From Methylobacterium sp. 17Sr1-1 (GTDB lineage Bacteria > Pseudomonadota > Alphaproteobacteria > Rhizobiales > Beijerinckiaceae): 64,000 bases of DNA. The position numbers and the translations under genes are program-made. The stretch spans positions 1,654,001 to 1,718,000 of the forward strand of contig NZ_CP029552.1 of NCBI RefSeq assembly GCF_003173775.1, written 5' to 3'. Below the pieces are notes generated by a model. It was not told the DNA's origin, did not search any database, and saw only the letters and a list, made by a program, of their open reading frames with translations. Shown here piece by piece: positions 63,550 to 64,000 of this stretch (position 1 is its first letter; every line of letters starts with the position of its first letter).

Positions 63550-63610
63550 GAAGGTTCGGGGTCCCACTGAAGTCGCCGGTCAACGGGCCGGCGGTGGGTC
63601 GGGTTCCGGA

Positions 63611-63994
63611 TCAGTCGTCGTGATGCCGCTGCCGGGCTCGGCCCTGGATGTCCTGCTCGCGCTCGATGCTCTCCAGGAGTTCGGTCTGGCGCCGCGATTC
63701 CTCCCGGATGATCCGCACGCACTCGGCGATCCGGCCGAGGTGGTCCCGCATCTCGCGATGCAGGTCGCGCTTCTCCCGTTGCAGGTCGAGGTACGCGATG
63801 TTGCCCTGGAGGTGCATCTGCGGGGCATCGGGGATCGGGGCCGGAGCGGGCGCCACGGCCGTGTCTTTGATCTTGTCCGCCTTGAGCATGAGCTTCAGGC
63901 CACCCAGGAGGATCAGGGCACCGACGGCGGCCTGGAGGACGGGAAAGCCGGCCAGAGAGTCGAAGATCGCCTTGAGGAAACCCACATCACCCAT
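63611..63994 (-). CDS. Small membrane protein with coiled-coil tail, phage-like
   Basis: A 127-residue protein: one membrane span (FPVLQAAVGALILLGGLKLML, near residues 17-37), a Pro/Ala linker, then a charged helix with heptads (QREKRDLHREMRDHLGRIAE and on). One span near the N-terminus plus a coiled tail recalls phage holin- or spanin-associated proteins, but no family motif is decisive. Starts six bases from the right edge, so its upstream context is not visible. Confidence 0.6.
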   Translation of the reverse strand: MGDVGFLKAIFDSLAGFPVLQAAVGALILLGGLKLMLKADKIKDTAVAPAPAPIPDAPQMHLQGNIAYLDLQREKRDLHREMRDHLGRIAECVRIIREESRRQTELLESIEREQDIQGRARQRHHDD

Positions 63995-64000
63995 CGGCCC

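Overview
The window looks like part of a megaplasmid or secondary replicon of a high-GC alphaproteobacterium, most likely Methylobacterium or a close relative in the Hyphomicrobiales. The replicon call rests on a RepC-type initiator (13259-14410) and a RepA/RepB partition pair (52059-54302). The genus is an inference from codon and base composition, the repeated 'GTCATTCCGGGGCC' intergenic palindromes and the gene repertoire. No rRNA or tRNA gene and no CRISPR array was recognised.

Layout. (1) 1-3.4 kb: a 3'-truncated aldehyde dehydrogenase and a divergent AcoR-type sigma-54 activator, with a good -24/-12 promoter and an upstream palindrome between them. (2) 3.4-13.2 kb: an amine or amino-acid oxidation locus with a LysR regulator, a polyamine/opine-type ABC importer, two DAO-family flavoproteins, an HcnB/OoxA-like flavoprotein with a [2Fe-2S] partner, and RidA. 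(3) 13.2-15.1 kb: the repC replication module, with a candidate antisense RNA, a small DNA-binding-type protein, a 26-bp perfect palindrome and a dense cluster of GANTC (CcrM) sites. (4) 15.2-20.6 kb: accessory metabolic genes, an MFS transporter, an orphan periplasmic binding protein and a PAS protein. (5) 21-34.8 kb: a Hint-domain protein next to a surface-glycan cluster (DUF1796, two CgeB-like glycosyltransferases, FkbM methyltransferase, SGNH and GSCFA proteins, and a repeat-RgpF-WsaF giant carrying an in-frame palindromic DNA repeat). (6) 35-44.5 kb: an RpiR-regulated peptide uptake operon with three unusual peptidases (isoaspartyl, P1/DmpA and D-aminopeptidase DppA). (7) 44.6-51.9 kb: an exported lyase-superfamily protein, a sorbosone dehydrogenase-like protein with a diheme cytochrome c, an aldo/keto reductase, and the glutathione-dependent formaldehyde pair. 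(8) 52-54.7 kb: repA-repB with flanking 19-bp direct repeats. (9) 54.7-59.7 kb: a diguanylate cyclase, a SolA-like oxidase, a TRAP binding protein and a DHA2 exporter. (10) 60-64 kb: an intact IS5-family insertion sequence, then small phage-like genes separated by near-identical terminator hairpins, and a second Hint protein with an AT-rich front half.

The most unusual points are: repC lies 38 kb from repAB although canonical repABC is one operon; 12 GANTC sites sit in about 220 bp upstream of repC; a mobile palindromic repeat is translated inside a glycosyltransferase; the peptide operon appears specialised for damaged or D-configured peptides; and the two Hint proteins share a Hint core but not their N-termini. 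All functions are read from sequence motifs and gene order; no database search was possible.
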